A DNA stretch of 64,000 nucleotides from Leisingera thetidis (GCF_025857195.1 NZ_CP109787.1:2235501-2299500), one strand, 5' to 3'. Positions 1 through 8,871 are shown, counted from the stretch's first letter. The notes: generated from the sequence alone by a model not told the origin. Numbers and translations: made by a program.

Positions 1-372
1 CGCATCCGCCAGCGCCCGGGTCAGCCGCGCCGAGCGCACCCCGCGGGCGCAGATCAGCGCCACCGGCACCGAACGGTCCGGCCCGGCAACGGCCTGCAGT
101 GCGGCAACAAAGTCCTCCCGGCGCATATCGATCTGATGGCTGCCCACCGGCACCCCTGATGCGCGCCATTCCTGCGGCGTGCGGATGTCCACCAGGACAA
201 TGCCGCCTTCCCGGGCCGCCGCAAAGGCCTCTGCCGCCGTAAGCCGCGGCTGATCGTGACCGGGCGGCTGCCTGCGCTGCCACCAGTAGCCAAATCCGCC
301 GGCAGCCGCCGCGCCCGCCAGCAGCATCCGCCGCCGCGTGATCCGTGGGTGTTCTGCCTGTGCTCCGGGCAT
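1..372 (-). CDS. Rhodanese-domain protein with Tat-like N-terminus (3' end cut by window)
   Basis: Reading from an ATG at 372 gives at least 124 codons that run off the left edge, so the C-terminus is missing. Residues about 9-25 (RITRRRMLLAGAAAAGG) look like a Tat-type or lipidless export signal: consecutive arginines followed by an Ala/Gly hydrophobic stretch. The rest matches a single rhodanese domain: 'VLVDIRTPQEW' and the active-site loop 'CARGVRS', which keeps the catalytic cysteine. Rhodanese domains carry sulfane sulfur on this cysteine; the acceptor here is unknown. It diverges from the mrp operon. The rhodanese call is well supported, the export prediction is inference. Confidence 0.8.
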   Translation of the reverse strand, partial: MPGAQAEHPRITRRRMLLAGAAAAGGFGYWWQRRQPPGHDQPRLTAAEAFAAAREGGIVLVDIRTPQEWRASGVPVGSHQIDMRREDFVAALQAVAGPDRSVPVALICARGVRSARLTRALADA

Positions 373-480
373 CCTGTCTCCGCGACTCCGCTTTGCACCC
401 CGCGACCGGGGCTTGCCCACAGATCTAGCAGCTTGGCTGCCGCCAATCACCAGAAACAGCCGGTTTCCGCTGGTCAAGTT

Positions 481-522
481 CTTGTTATTGGGCGCCCGCT
501 GCCCAATTATGCCCGTAACAAG
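481..522. promoter_or_regulatory. Nested inverted repeat in the rhodanese/mrpA divergent intergenic region
   Basis: An outer pair CTTGTTA (481-487) / TAACAAG (516-522) encloses an inner pair TTGGGC (488-493) / GCCCAA (501-506). It lies in the 274-bp gap between the divergent rhodanese gene and mrpA, upstream of the mrpA ribosome-binding site. An operator or an mRNA leader hairpin are both possible. I do not recognise the binding protein. Confidence 0.35.
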
Positions 523-596
523 CGTACCCCCCCGCTCCGGCCTGCGGCATTCTTGCCGCAACCGGGGCGGCGGGGGTGGTTCTGGGCAGAAAAATT

Positions 597-612
597 GCTT
601 AGCACTGAACAA
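597..612 (+). promoter_or_regulatory. Box GCTTAGCACTGAACAA upstream of mrpA, similar to one upstream of maeB
   Basis: This 16-mer lies 34 nt upstream of the mrpA GTG start. A near copy, GTTTAACACTAAACAA at 41619-41634, lies 22 nt upstream of maeB. The two differ by three transitions and both sit in an A-rich context. The maeB copy has partial dyad symmetry (GTTTA-N4-TAAAC). A shared promoter element or operator is possible, but two copies are weak evidence. Confidence 0.35.
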
Positions 613-646
613 AAATCGACGCGCCAACCCGACAGGAGACCTGCAC

Positions 647-3508
647 GTGTCCCTATTCCTGATTGCGGCCCTGCCCTTTCTCGGAGCCGTCTTCCCCGCG
701 CTGTTGATCCGCGCGGGCCGCAATGCCGCGGCTTCGGCAGCCGGGCTGACCACATTCCTCGCCTTCACCGGGCTGATGCTGCACATCCCCGCGGTGTTCC
801 GCGGCGAGACCGTCCATGCCGCGGTGGATTGGCTGCCCGGCCTTGGCCTCAACGCCAATTTCTTTCTCGACGGGCTGGGGTTCCTGTTTGCGGCAATGAT
901 CCTTGGCATCGGCCTGCTGATCATCCTTTACGCCCGCTTCTACCTGTCGCGCGAAGACCCGATGGGCCAGTTCTACAGCTATCTGCTGCTGTTCCAGGGC
1001 GCGATGGTCGGCATCGTTTTGTCCGACAACATCCTGCTTCTGCTGGTGTTCTGGGAGCTGACCTCGCTCAGTTCCTTCCTGCTGATCGGCTATTGGAAGC
1101 ACCTGCCCGAAGGCCGCCAGGGCGCGCGGATGGCACTGGCAGTGACCGGTTCCGGCGGGCTGGCGATGATCGCGGGGATGCTGATCCTGGGCCATATTGC
1201 GGGCTCCTATGACCTCAGCGTGATCCTTCAGAACAAGGAGGCGATCCAGGCGTCGCACCTGTACCTGCCGGCGCTGATCCTGATCCTGATCGGCGCCTTC
1301 ACCAAATCGGCGCAGTTCCCGTTCCATTTCTGGCTGCCGCACGCGATGGCCGCGCCGACGCCGGTCTCGGCCTACCTGCACTCCGCCACCATGGTGAAGG
1401 CCGGGCTGTTCCTGATGGCCCGCCTGTGGCCGGTGCTCGCAGGCACGCCCGAGTGGTTCTATATCGTTGCCACCACCGGCCTCGTGACTATGCTCATCGG
1501 CGCGGTGATCGCGCTGTTCAAGGACGACCTCAAGGCGCTTCTGGCGTTCTCCACCGTCAGCCACCTCGGCCTGATCACCATGCTCCTCGGTTTCGGCACC
1601 AAGATCGCTGCGGTGGCCGCCGTCTTCCACATCATCAACCACGCCACCTTCAAGGCGGCGCTGTTCATGACCGCGGGCATCGTCGACCACGAGGCCGGCA
1701 CCCGCGACATCAAGCGGCTGGGCGGATTGCGCCGCCTGATGCCGGTCACCTTTGCCATCGGCACCGTTGCCGCGCTGTCGATGGCCGGCATCGCGCCGCT
1801 GAACGGCTTTTTGTCCAAGGAAATGATGCTGGAAGAGGCCGCGCACACCCTCTGGAACGGCTCGCACCTGGCGGTGCCCGCGCTGGCCACAGTGGCGGCG
1901 CTGTTCTCGGCGGCCTATTCCTTCCGGTTCATCGCCCATGTGTTCCTCGGCCCCAAGCGCGACGACTACCCCGGACACCCGCATGACCCGAATACCGGCA
2001 TGTGGATCGGTCCCGCCTTCCTGGTGGCGCTGGTGGTGCTGATCGGCCTCGCCTCGGCCAAGATTGCCGGCCCCTTGGTGGCCACCGCAGCCAGTGCGGT
2101 GATCGGCGGCGGGGAACTGCCCTATTACTCGCTCAAGCTCTGGCACGGGCTGACCCCCGCGCTCTATATGTCGGTCTTCGCGGTTGCCGGCGGCGCCGTT
2201 CTGCTGCTCCTGCTCCGGCCGCTGCAGCGGATCTGGAACGCCCTGCCCCGCCCCGAGGCCAAGACCATCTTTGACGCCCTGATCGGCGCCTTCACCCGGT
2301 TCAGCCAGATGGCGACCGAGGGGCTGCACAACGGGGTTCTGACCCGGTATGCGGCGGTGATGGTCACCTTCACCGTTGCCATCGCCTATCTTGCCTACCA
2401 GGGCGGCACGCTGGGCGCCGCGACCCGCACGCTGCAAGCGCCGGGCCTTCTGCCGATTGTCGGCTGGTTTGCGCTGGTGGCGGCCACGCTGTTCATCGTT
2501 GCCGTGCACCGCAACCGGCTGCTGTCGCTGGTGCTGATCGGCGTGGTCGGGCTGGTGGTCTCGCTGTCGTTCAATTACCTGTCGGCGCCGGACCTCGCGA
2601 TGACCCAGATCTCGGTCGAGGTGGTCACCATCATTCTGCTGCTGCTGGCGCTCAACTTCATGCCCAAGGAAACCCCGGTCGAGACCCCGGTGCTGACCCG
2701 CCTGCGCGATGGCGCCATCTCGGTTGTGGCGGGCCTGGGGGCGGGCGGGCTGATCTATGCCCTGCTGATGCGCGATTTCGCCTTCCCGTCGATCTCGGGT
2801 TTCCACCTGGCCAATTCCTACAAGGGCGGCGGCGGCACCAATGTGGTGAACGTGATCCTGGTCGACTTCCGCGGCTATGACACCTTTGGCGAGATCATCG
2901 TTCTGGGCATCGCCGCGATGGTGATCTTTGCCCTGACCGAGGCCGTGCTGGGCTCCAAGGTCCGCGCCTATCTGCTGAACCGCACGCCGGATCTGCCGCA
3001 GGCGGGGGACGCGCATCCGCTGATGATGGTGGTGGCGACCCGGGTGATGATGCCGCTGGCGCTGATGGTGGCGGCCTATATCTTCTTCCGCGGCCACAAC
3101 CTGCCCGGCGGCGGCTTCATCGCCGGCCTGGTCGCCGCGATCGCCATCATCATGCAGTACATGGCCTCGGGCTTTGCCTGGGCCACCGAGCGGCAGCGCT
3201 ACCCCTATCACGCCTTCATCGGTTCCGGCGTGCTGATCGCCGCCGCCACCGGCATCGGCTCCTGGTTCAGCGGCATGCCGTTCCTGACCAGCGCCTTCGG
3301 CTACATCCACTGGGCGCCGCTGGAAGAGTTCGAATGGGCCACCGCGGCGCTGTTCGATCTCGGCGTTTTCCTGGCGGTGGTCGGCGCGGTGCTGCTGGCG
3401 CTGGAAAGCCTGTCGCGCTTTGCCTGGCAGCCGGGGATGAGCTCGGAGCACGCAATGGACATCAACCCGGCACGCGACGAAGCGGCCAAGACCGGGACGG
3501 AGGGATAA
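647..3508 (+). CDS. mrpA: Multisubunit Na+/H+ antiporter, fused MrpA-MrpB subunit
   Basis: A 953-aa polytopic inner-membrane protein, the large subunit of the Mrp (Mnh/Pha) cation/proton antiporter. The N-terminal two thirds is NuoL-like: the Glu-containing 'FWELTSLSSFLLIGYW', 'HFWLPHAMAAPTPVSAYLHS' and 'LKALLAFSTVSHLG' are visible. The C-terminal part ('TRVMMPLALMVAAYIFFRGH', 'LPGGGFIAG') is an MrpB domain, so A and B are fused as in alphaproteobacterial Pha systems. I chose the GTG at 647 because an ACAGGAG ribosome-binding site lies at 632-638 and the protein then starts 'VSLFLIAALPFLGAV'; the frame is open further upstream but lacks family-like sequence. First gene of the mrp operon. Likely roles are sodium and pH homeostasis in seawater. 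Confidence 0.93.
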   Translation: MSLFLIAALPFLGAVFPALLIRAGRNAAASAAGLTTFLAFTGLMLHIPAVFRGETVHAAVDWLPGLGLNANFFLDGLGFLFAAMILGIGLLIILYARFYLSREDPMGQFYSYLLLFQGAMVGIVLSDNILLLLVFWELTSLSSFLLIGYWKHLPEGRQGARMALAVTGSGGLAMIAGMLILGHIAGSYDLSVILQNKEAIQASHLYLPALILILIGAFTKSAQFPFHFWLPHAMAAPTPVSAYLHSATMVKAGLFLMARLWPVLAGTPEWFYIVATTGLVTMLIGAVIALFKDDLKALLAFSTVSHLGLITMLLGFGTKIAAVAAVFHIINHATFKAALFMTAGIVDHEAGTRDIKRLGGLRRLMPVTFAIGTVAALSMAGIAPLNGFLSKEMMLEEAAHTLWNGSHLAVPALATVAALFSAAYSFRFIAHVFLGPKRDDYPGHPHDPNTGMWIGPAFLVALVVLIGLASAKIAGPLVATAASAVIGGGELPYYSLKLWHGLTPALYMSVFAVAGGAVLLLLLRPLQRIWNALPRPEAKTIFDALIGAFTRFSQMATEGLHNGVLTRYAAVMVTFTVAIAYLAYQGGTLGAATRTLQAPGLLPIVGWFALVAATLFIVAVHRNRLLSLVLIGVVGLVVSLSFNYLSAPDLAMTQISVEVVTIILLLLALNFMPKETPVETPVLTRLRDGAISVVAGLGAGGLIYALLMRDFAFPSISGFHLANSYKGGGGTNVVNVILVDFRGYDTFGEIIVLGIAAMVIFALTEAVLGSKVRAYLLNRTPDLPQAGDAHPLMMVVATRVMMPLALMVAAYIFFRGHNLPGGGFIAGLVAAIAIIMQYMASGFAWATERQRYPYHAFIGSGVLIAAATGIGSWFSGMPFLTSAFGYIHWAPLEEFEWATAALFDLGVFLAVVGAVLLALESLSRFAWQPGMSSEHAMDINPARDEAAKTGTEG

Positions 3509-3510
3509 CA

Positions 3511-3864
3511 ATGGAACTTCTCGTCGCCTCCGCCGTGGGCATCCTGACAGCGGCCGGCATCTACCTGATCCTGCGCCGCCGCAGCTTCCCGGTGATCCTG
3601 GGGCTGTCGCTGCTGACCTATGCGGTCAACGTCTTCCTGTTCGCCACCGGGCGGCTGGCCACCGCGGCGCCGCCGATCCTCAACAAGTATGAGGAGGCCG
3701 TCTATACCGACCCGCTGCCGCAGGCGCTGGTGCTGACCGCCATCGTGATTTCCTTCGGCATGACCGCGGTGGTGGTGATGATCGCGCTGGGGGCCTATCT
3801 GTCCTCGCGCGATGACCGCACCGCCATGCCCGCAGAGGCCGAAGGCGCAGGAGAGGACGCATGA
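3511..3864 (+). CDS. mrpC: Na+/H+ antiporter subunit MrpC
   Basis: A 117-aa NuoK-like protein with three predicted membrane helices ('VGILTAAGIYLILR', 'VILGLSLLTYAVNVFLF', 'VLTAIVISFGMTAVVVMIAL'). The segment 'DPLPQALVLTAIVI' is typical of MrpC. It starts two bases after the mrpA stop and its TGA overlaps the mrpD ATG (ATGA), indicating translational coupling. In the Mrp complex MrpC packs between the large A and D subunits. The longer reading frame upstream overlaps mrpA and has no support. Confidence 0.93.
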   Translation: MELLVASAVGILTAAGIYLILRRRSFPVILGLSLLTYAVNVFLFATGRLATAAPPILNKYEEAVYTDPLPQALVLTAIVISFGMTAVVVMIALGAYLSSRDDRTAMPAEAEGAGEDA

Positions 3865-5399
3865 ACCACCTGCTGATCGCGCCGGTGGTTCTGCCGGCCC
3901 TTGTTGCCCCCTTCATCATCATGGTTCTGCGCCATCACCTCGACCTGCAGCGGATCTTTTCGGTTGCCAGCACCGTGCTTCTGGCCGGTATTGCGCTGAC
4001 CCTGGCCGCGCATGCCGCGGACGGCACAGTTTATGTCTACGAGCTCGGCAACTGGCCTGCGCCCTTCGGCATCGTGCTGGTGGCGGACCGGCTGTCGGCG
4101 ATGATGCTGGTGCTGACCTCAGTCCTGGCGCTGCCGGTGGTGCTTTATGCCATCGGATCGGGCTGGGACACCCGCGGCAGCAACTTCCACGCGCTGTTCC
4201 AGTTCCAGCTGATGGGCATCATGGGTGCCTTCCTGACCGGCGACGCCTTCAACCTGTTCGTGTTCTTCGAGGTGCTGCTGATCGCCTCCTACGGGCTGAT
4301 GATCCATTCCGGCGGCACCCGCCGGTTCCAGGCGGGCGTGCAGTATGTGGTGTTCAACCTCCTCGGCTCCACCCTGTTCCTGTTTGCGCTCGGCACGCTC
4401 TATTCGGTGACCGGCACGCTCAACATGGCCGACCTCGCGGTCAAGGTCGCGCAGCTGCCCGCCGAAGACACCGCGCTGCTGCGGGCCGGCGCGGTGATGC
4501 TGCTGCTGGTCTTTGCCATCAAGGCCGCCCTGCTGCCCCTGCATTTCTGGCTGCCCTCGGCCTATGCCAATGCGCCGATGCCGGTGGCGGCGCTGTTTGC
4601 CATCATGACCAAGGTCGGCGCCTATGCAATCCTGCGCATGTACACGCTGGTGTTCGGCCCCGAGGTCGCCGCCACCGCGGGCCTCACCGAAAGCTGGCTG
4701 CTGCCCGCGGCGCTGCTGACCCTGGCGGCCGGCGCCATCGGCGTGCTGGGCTCGAAAAAACTCGGCCGGCTGGCGGCCTTCGGCGTCGTCACCTCGATGG
4801 GCACGCTGCTGATCGCCATTTCGCTGTTCACCCAGACCGCCACTGCCGCAGCGCTCTACTACCTGGTGCATTCCACCCTGGCGGCGGCGCTCCTGTTCCT
4901 GGTCGCCGACCTGGTGATCGAGCGCCAGGGCCCGTGGATCCTGCCGCAGCTGCCGATGCCGCAGACCGGGCTGATCTCGGCGCTGTTCTTTGCCGCTGCC
5001 ATCGCGCTGGCCGGGATGCCGCCCTTGTCGGGGTTCCTGGGCAAGCTCCTGGTGCTGGACGCCACCCGCGGCACCGGGCTGGCCGCCTGGATCTGGGCGG
5101 TGATCCTCTCCGGCTCGCTGATCACCATCATCGGCATGGCGCGCGCAGGCTCGCTGCTGTTCTGGAAAGGCCACGGCCTGCCGCTCGAAAACCTGGACAC
5201 CAGCGAAGAGCCGCCGCTGGAGCAGCCCCCGGCCAGACCCGCATCGCTGCCCTTTGCGGCCTGTTTCAGCCTGCTGGCAGGGCTGGTCGGGCTCACCGTC
5301 TTTGCGGGGCCCGCCACCCGCTACGCCGAGGCCACCGCGGCGCAGCTGTTCGCGCCCGCGGCCTATATTGAAACCGTGCTCGGGAAGGAGGCAGAATGA
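3861..5399 (+). CDS. mrpD: Na+/H+ antiporter subunit MrpD
   Basis: A 512-aa NuoM/NuoN-like proton-translocating membrane subunit. Visible signatures are 'FNLFVFFEVLLIASYGLM', 'AALLPLHFWLPSAYANAP' with the conserved Lys/Pro region, and 'AIMTKVGAYAILRMYTLVF'. The start overlaps the mrpC stop by 4 bp and the end overlaps mrpE by 4 bp, so the unit is tightly coupled. MrpD together with MrpA is required for antiport in known systems. The length is normal for the family and no lesion is seen. Confidence 0.94.
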   Translation: MNHLLIAPVVLPALVAPFIIMVLRHHLDLQRIFSVASTVLLAGIALTLAAHAADGTVYVYELGNWPAPFGIVLVADRLSAMMLVLTSVLALPVVLYAIGSGWDTRGSNFHALFQFQLMGIMGAFLTGDAFNLFVFFEVLLIASYGLMIHSGGTRRFQAGVQYVVFNLLGSTLFLFALGTLYSVTGTLNMADLAVKVAQLPAEDTALLRAGAVMLLLVFAIKAALLPLHFWLPSAYANAPMPVAALFAIMTKVGAYAILRMYTLVFGPEVAATAGLTESWLLPAALLTLAAGAIGVLGSKKLGRLAAFGVVTSMGTLLIAISLFTQTATAAALYYLVHSTLAAALLFLVADLVIERQGPWILPQLPMPQTGLISALFFAAAIALAGMPPLSGFLGKLLVLDATRGTGLAAWIWAVILSGSLITIIGMARAGSLLFWKGHGLPLENLDTSEEPPLEQPPARPASLPFAACFSLLAGLVGLTVFAGPATRYAEATAAQLFAPAAYIETVLGKEAE

Positions 5400-5893
5400 A
5401 ACTGATCCGGCGGCTGTTCCCGCACCCCCTGCTCACGCTTCTGCTGACCCTGACCTGGCTGCTGCTGGTCAACCGCTGGTCGCTGAACTCCCTGGTGTTC
5501 GGCTTCGTGCTGGGGGTCCTGATCCCCTTTGTGACCCAGCCCTACTGGCCCAACCGGCCGCGGCTGAGCCGCCCGCTGAAAGTGGCCGAATACATCCTTG
5601 TGGTACTGGCCGACATTATCCAGGCCAACATCATCGTCGCCCGCATCGTGCTGTTCAAACCCAACGCCGAGCGCCGCCCCAACTGGATCACCATCCCGCT
5701 GGATCTGAAAACGCCAGAGGCGATCACCGCCCTGGCCGGCACCATCACCATGACCCCCGGCACCCTGTCCGCAGATGTCTCGGACGAGGGCCACGCGCTG
5801 CTGGTGCACTGCCTGGACGCGCCCAACCCGGACGCGGTGCGCGACGAGATCAAACAGCGCTACGAGCGCCGGCTGATGGAGATCTTCGAATGA
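5396..5893 (+). CDS. mrpE: Na+/H+ antiporter subunit MrpE
   Basis: A 165-aa protein with two N-terminal membrane helices (about residues 10-50) and a soluble C-terminal domain. 'ITIPLDLKTPEAITALAGTI', 'TMTPGTLSADV' and 'LLVHCLD' are diagnostic for MnhE/MrpE. ATGA overlaps join it to mrpD upstream and mrpF downstream. It is a structural subunit of the antiporter; in other bacteria it affects assembly rather than forming a proton channel itself. Confidence 0.93.
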   Translation: MKLIRRLFPHPLLTLLLTLTWLLLVNRWSLNSLVFGFVLGVLIPFVTQPYWPNRPRLSRPLKVAEYILVVLADIIQANIIVARIVLFKPNAERRPNWITIPLDLKTPEAITALAGTITMTPGTLSADVSDEGHALLVHCLDAPNPDAVRDEIKQRYERRLMEIFE

Positions 5894-6159
5894 TTGCAAG
5901 TGCTGCCGCCTTTGCCTTTGCCTGTTTCGCCATCGCGGTGCTGATGAACCTGTGGAAGGTCGTCACCGCACCGCTGGTGGCCGACCGCATCCTGGCGCTC
6001 GACACCATGTTCATCAACGCCATCGCGCTGATGGTGCTCTATGGCCTCGCGCTCGGCTCCGAAATCTTCTTCGAGGCGGCGATGATCATCGCTATGCTCG
6101 GCTTTGTCTCCACCGTGGCCTACGCGCGCTTCATCCTGCGCGGCAACATCATCGAGTGA
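5890..6159 (+). CDS. mrpF: Na+/H+ antiporter subunit MrpF
   Basis: An 89-aa protein with three membrane helices. 'GPADRVLALD' of the family is represented here by 'LVADRILALDTMFINAIAL', including the conserved Asp within the membrane-facing segment. The start at 5890 overlaps the mrpE stop (ATGA); a longer open frame upstream lies inside mrpE and was rejected. It ends 9 nt before mrpG. Confidence 0.92.
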   Translation: MIASAAAFAFACFAIAVLMNLWKVVTAPLVADRILALDTMFINAIALMVLYGLALGSEIFFEAAMIIAMLGFVSTVAYARFILRGNIIE

Positions 6160-6168
6160 GGAAGCAAG

Positions 6169-6567
6169 ATGGCAAGCCTGTTTGAATTCCTTGTCGCGGC
6201 CTTCCTGGTGATCGGCGGCATATTCGGCATCGTCGGCTCCTTCGGGCTGATCAAGCTGAACGACCCGATGTCGCGGCTGCACGCGCCGACCAAGGCCACC
6301 ACCCTCGGCGTCGGCGGGGTGCTGCTGGCCTCGATGCTGCACGCGGCCGCCTTCGAGGACTACTTCTCGGTGCACGAGTTGCTGATCACCCTGTTCCTGT
6401 TCCTGACCGCGCCGATCACCGCGAATTTCATTGCCAAGGTGCATATCCACCGGCAGGAAAGCCGCGACACCATGCCCCCGGCGGGCGAGGATGACCATTG
6501 GGCCACCCATGACACGCCGCAGGACGAGGAACAGCGAAACGCAAACCGCACCGGCGCGGCCCAGTAA
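6169..6567 (+). CDS. mrpG: Na+/H+ antiporter subunit MrpG
   Basis: A 132-aa protein with three membrane helices in the first 95 residues and a hydrophilic, Asp/Glu-rich tail of about 35 residues. 'GSFGLIKLNDPMSRLHAPTKATTLGVGGVLL' corresponds to the MnhG/PhaG signature (spread over residues about 24-54). It is the last subunit gene of the mrp operon. The selD fusion gene begins 39 nt downstream on the same strand with no terminator between, so read-through is plausible although no functional link is known. Confidence 0.92.
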   Translation: MASLFEFLVAAFLVIGGIFGIVGSFGLIKLNDPMSRLHAPTKATTLGVGGVLLASMLHAAAFEDYFSVHELLITLFLFLTAPITANFIAKVHIHRQESRDTMPPAGEDDHWATHDTPQDEEQRNANRTGAAQ

Positions 6568-6606
6568 CCGCCGCCGCAGCGGCCCGCAGCACAGGCAGGA
6601 GATCAC

Positions 6607-8769
6607 ATGGACACCCCGCGATTGCCGCTGACCCGGGATCTGGTGCTGATCGGCGGCGGCCACACCCACGCGCTGGTGCTGCGCAAATGGGGCATGCGGC
6701 CGCTGCCCGGCGCCCGGCTGACCCTGATCAACCCCGGCCCCTCCGCCCCCTATTCCGGGATGCTGCCGGGCTTCGTGGCCGGCCACTATGCCCGCGAAGA
6801 CCTCGACATAGACCTGGTGCGCCTCGCCCGCTTTGCCGGCGCCCGGGTGATCCTGGGCAGCGCAGAGCATATCGACACCGCGGCGCAGCAGGTGTATGTG
6901 CCCGGCCGCCCGCCGGTTGCCTATGACGCGGCCTCAATCGATATCGGCGTCACCTCGGCGATGCCGGACCTGCCCGGATTTGCACAGCACGGCATCCCGG
7001 CCAAGCCGCTGGGCCGCTTTGCCGCCCGCTGGGCCGCCTTCCGCGAGGGCGGCAGCCCCGCCCATGTGGCGGTGATCGGCGGCGGCGTGGCCGGCGTGGA
7101 ACTGATCCTCGCCATGGCCCACGCGCTGAAATCCCGCGGGCGGCTGGCCCAGGCGACGCTGATCGACAGCGACCAGGCCCTGCGTGCCATCAGCCCCAAG
7201 GCCCGCGCCACCCTGCGCCGCGCGCTGGTGGGACAAGGCGTGCGGCTGGAGGAAAACACCGGCATCGAGCGGATAGAGGACAGCTACATCGTGCTGAAGG
7301 ACGGCCGCGAGATCCTGTCCGACTTCACCACCGGCGCCGCCGGAGCGCGGCCCTACGGCTGGCTCGCGGACAGCGGGCTGGCGCTGCAGGACGGCTTCAT
7401 CAGCATCGGCGAGACCCTGCAAAGCTCCGCCGCCAACGTCTTTGCCTCCGGCGACTGCGCCCATATGGCGTTTGCGCCGCGCCCCAAGGCCGGGGTCTAC
7501 GCGGTGCGCCAGGCGCCGGTGCTGTGGCACAATCTGCGCGCCCTGCTGACCGGCGACCCGATGCGCGGCTACCGGCCCCAGAAGGATTATCTCAAGCTGA
7601 TCTCGATGGGCGCCCGCGAGGCACTCGGCGAACGCTTCGGCACCACCCTTTCGGGTCCGCTGATGTGGACCTGGAAGGACCGCATCGACCAGGCCTTCAT
7701 GGACAAGTTCCGCGATCTGCCCGCGATGGAGGCGCCGGTGCTGCCCGCCGAACACACGCTGGGCATGGACGAGGCGCTGGGAGACAAACCCATGTGCGGC
7801 GGCTGCGGTGCCAAGGTCGGCCGCGGCGCGCTGCTGCCGGCGCTGGCGGGGCTGAACGGCGCGACCCGCCCGGACATCACCCCGCTGCCGGGCGACGATG
7901 CCGCGCTGCTGACCACCGGCGGCGCGCGCCAGGTGATCTCGACCGACCACCTGCGCGCCTTCTGCAACGACCCGGTGATGATGGCCCGCATCGCCGCGGT
8001 GCACGCGCTGGGGGACATCTGGGCGATGGGCGCCGAGCCGCAGGCCGCCACCGCCAACCTGATCCTGCCGCGCATGACACCGGAGCTGCAGGCCCGCACG
8101 CTGCAGGAAATCATGGCCGCCGCCGCGGAGGTCATGCAGGCGGCCGGCGCTGCCATCGTGGGCGGCCACACCTCGCTGGGGGATGAGCTGACCGTGGGCT
8201 TCACCGTCACCGGCCTCTGCCCGCGCCCCGCCATCACTCTGGCAGGCGCCAGGCCCGGCGATGCGCTGATCCTGACCAAGCCGATCGGCTCCGGCGTGCT
8301 GATGGCGGCTGAAATGGCCGGCGAGGCCAAGGGAGACTGGGTGGCGGCCGCCCTCGCGCAGATGAGCCAGCCGCAAGGCGCCGCCGCCCGCATCCTGCAG
8401 GACGCCCATGCGATGACCGACGTCACCGGATTTGGCCTGATCGGGCACCTCCTCGGCCTTTGCGGGGCTTCGGGTGCCGGCGCCGAAATCTTCACCGGCC
8501 AGGTGCCGCTGATGCAAGGTGCCGCCGAACTGGCGGAGCGCGGCATCCGCTCCTCGCTGTTCCCCGCCAACCAGGCCGCGGCGCCGGAGCTGAAGACCTC
8601 CGGCTGGCAGGAGCTGCTGTTCGATCCGCAAACCGCAGGCGGGCTGCTGGCGGCGGTCCCGGCGGCGGCGGCCGGCACGCTGCTGGACCAGCTCCGCTCA
8701 AAGGGCTTCCCGGCTGCCATCATTGGCCGGTTCACATCCAGCCCGGATACCATTGTCCTCAGCACCTAG
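6607..8769 (+). CDS. selD: Fusion of FAD/NAD(P)-dependent oxidoreductase with selenophosphate synthetase SelD
   Basis: A 720-aa two-part protein. Residues 1 to about 385 form a pyridine-nucleotide-disulfide-type flavoprotein: the FAD-binding 'LIGGGHTHALVL' and a second Rossmann motif 'VAVIGGGVAGVE'. Residues about 396-720 are a full SelD: 'CGGCGAKVGRG' with Cys397 and Cys400, the metal/ATP site 'GDDAALL', 'STDHLRAF', 'ALGDIWAMGA' and 'IVGGHTSLGDE'. SelD makes selenophosphate from selenide and ATP. The adjacent converging selU gene suggests the product feeds tRNA 2-selenouridine. The N-terminal domain may handle selenium redox or delivery, which is inference. RBS-like GGCAGGAG precedes the ATG. 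Confidence 0.93.
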   Translation: MDTPRLPLTRDLVLIGGGHTHALVLRKWGMRPLPGARLTLINPGPSAPYSGMLPGFVAGHYAREDLDIDLVRLARFAGARVILGSAEHIDTAAQQVYVPGRPPVAYDAASIDIGVTSAMPDLPGFAQHGIPAKPLGRFAARWAAFREGGSPAHVAVIGGGVAGVELILAMAHALKSRGRLAQATLIDSDQALRAISPKARATLRRALVGQGVRLEENTGIERIEDSYIVLKDGREILSDFTTGAAGARPYGWLADSGLALQDGFISIGETLQSSAANVFASGDCAHMAFAPRPKAGVYAVRQAPVLWHNLRALLTGDPMRGYRPQKDYLKLISMGAREALGERFGTTLSGPLMWTWKDRIDQAFMDKFRDLPAMEAPVLPAEHTLGMDEALGDKPMCGGCGAKVGRGALLPALAGLNGATRPDITPLPGDDAALLTTGGARQVISTDHLRAFCNDPVMMARIAAVHALGDIWAMGAEPQAATANLILPRMTPELQARTLQEIMAAAAEVMQAAGAAIVGGHTSLGDELTVGFTVTGLCPRPAITLAGARPGDALILTKPIGSGVLMAAEMAGEAKGDWVAAALAQMSQPQGAAARILQDAHAMTDVTGFGLIGHLLGLCGASGAGAEIFTGQVPLMQGAAELAERGIRSSLFPANQAAAPELKTSGWQELLFDPQTAGGLLAAVPAAAAGTLLDQLRSKGFPAAIIGRFTSSPDTIVLST

Positions 8770-8799
8770 GCCGGCCTGGCGGACAGGGGCCAGCCCCTC

Positions 8800-8833
8800 T
8801 TGGCCTTCGGCCAATTCACCCCGGAGTATTTTC
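8800..8833 (+). repeat. Dispersed intergenic repeat, family 1 (copy A)
   Basis: The segment contains a TTGGCC/GGCCAA mini-hairpin followed by AATTCACCCCGGAGTATTTTC. Nearly the same sequence occurs inverted at 31425-31461, and its 3' part (GAGTATTT plus an A/G-rich tail) occurs at 24963-24984 and 25120-25142. All copies lie between genes, close to gene ends. No coding function. I recall similar sequences in roseobacter genomes but cannot check. Confidence 0.6.
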
Positions 8834-8871
8834 ACCCAGCAAGAAGCCGAAGACACTGCTTCTTGCTGGGT
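8834..8871 (+). terminator. 13-bp perfect hairpin downstream of selD fusion
   Basis: Arms 8834-8846 (ACCCAGCAAGAAG) and 8859-8871 (CTTCTTGCTGGGT) pair perfectly around a 12-nt loop. It lies about 65 nt after the selD stop, between convergent selD and selU. There is no U-tract, so factor-independent termination is uncertain; transcript-end protection is also possible. It directly abuts repeat family 1 copy A. Confidence 0.5.

Noticed and set aside
338..646. N-terminal extension of MrpA
   Set aside because: The extension is not hydrophobic or family-like and a good ribosome-binding site precedes the GTG at 647.
653..3511. 952-codon open frame antisense to mrpA
   Set aside because: High-GC third positions keep the antisense frame open; its Gln/His/Arg-rich product has no family-like sequence and mrpA is certain.
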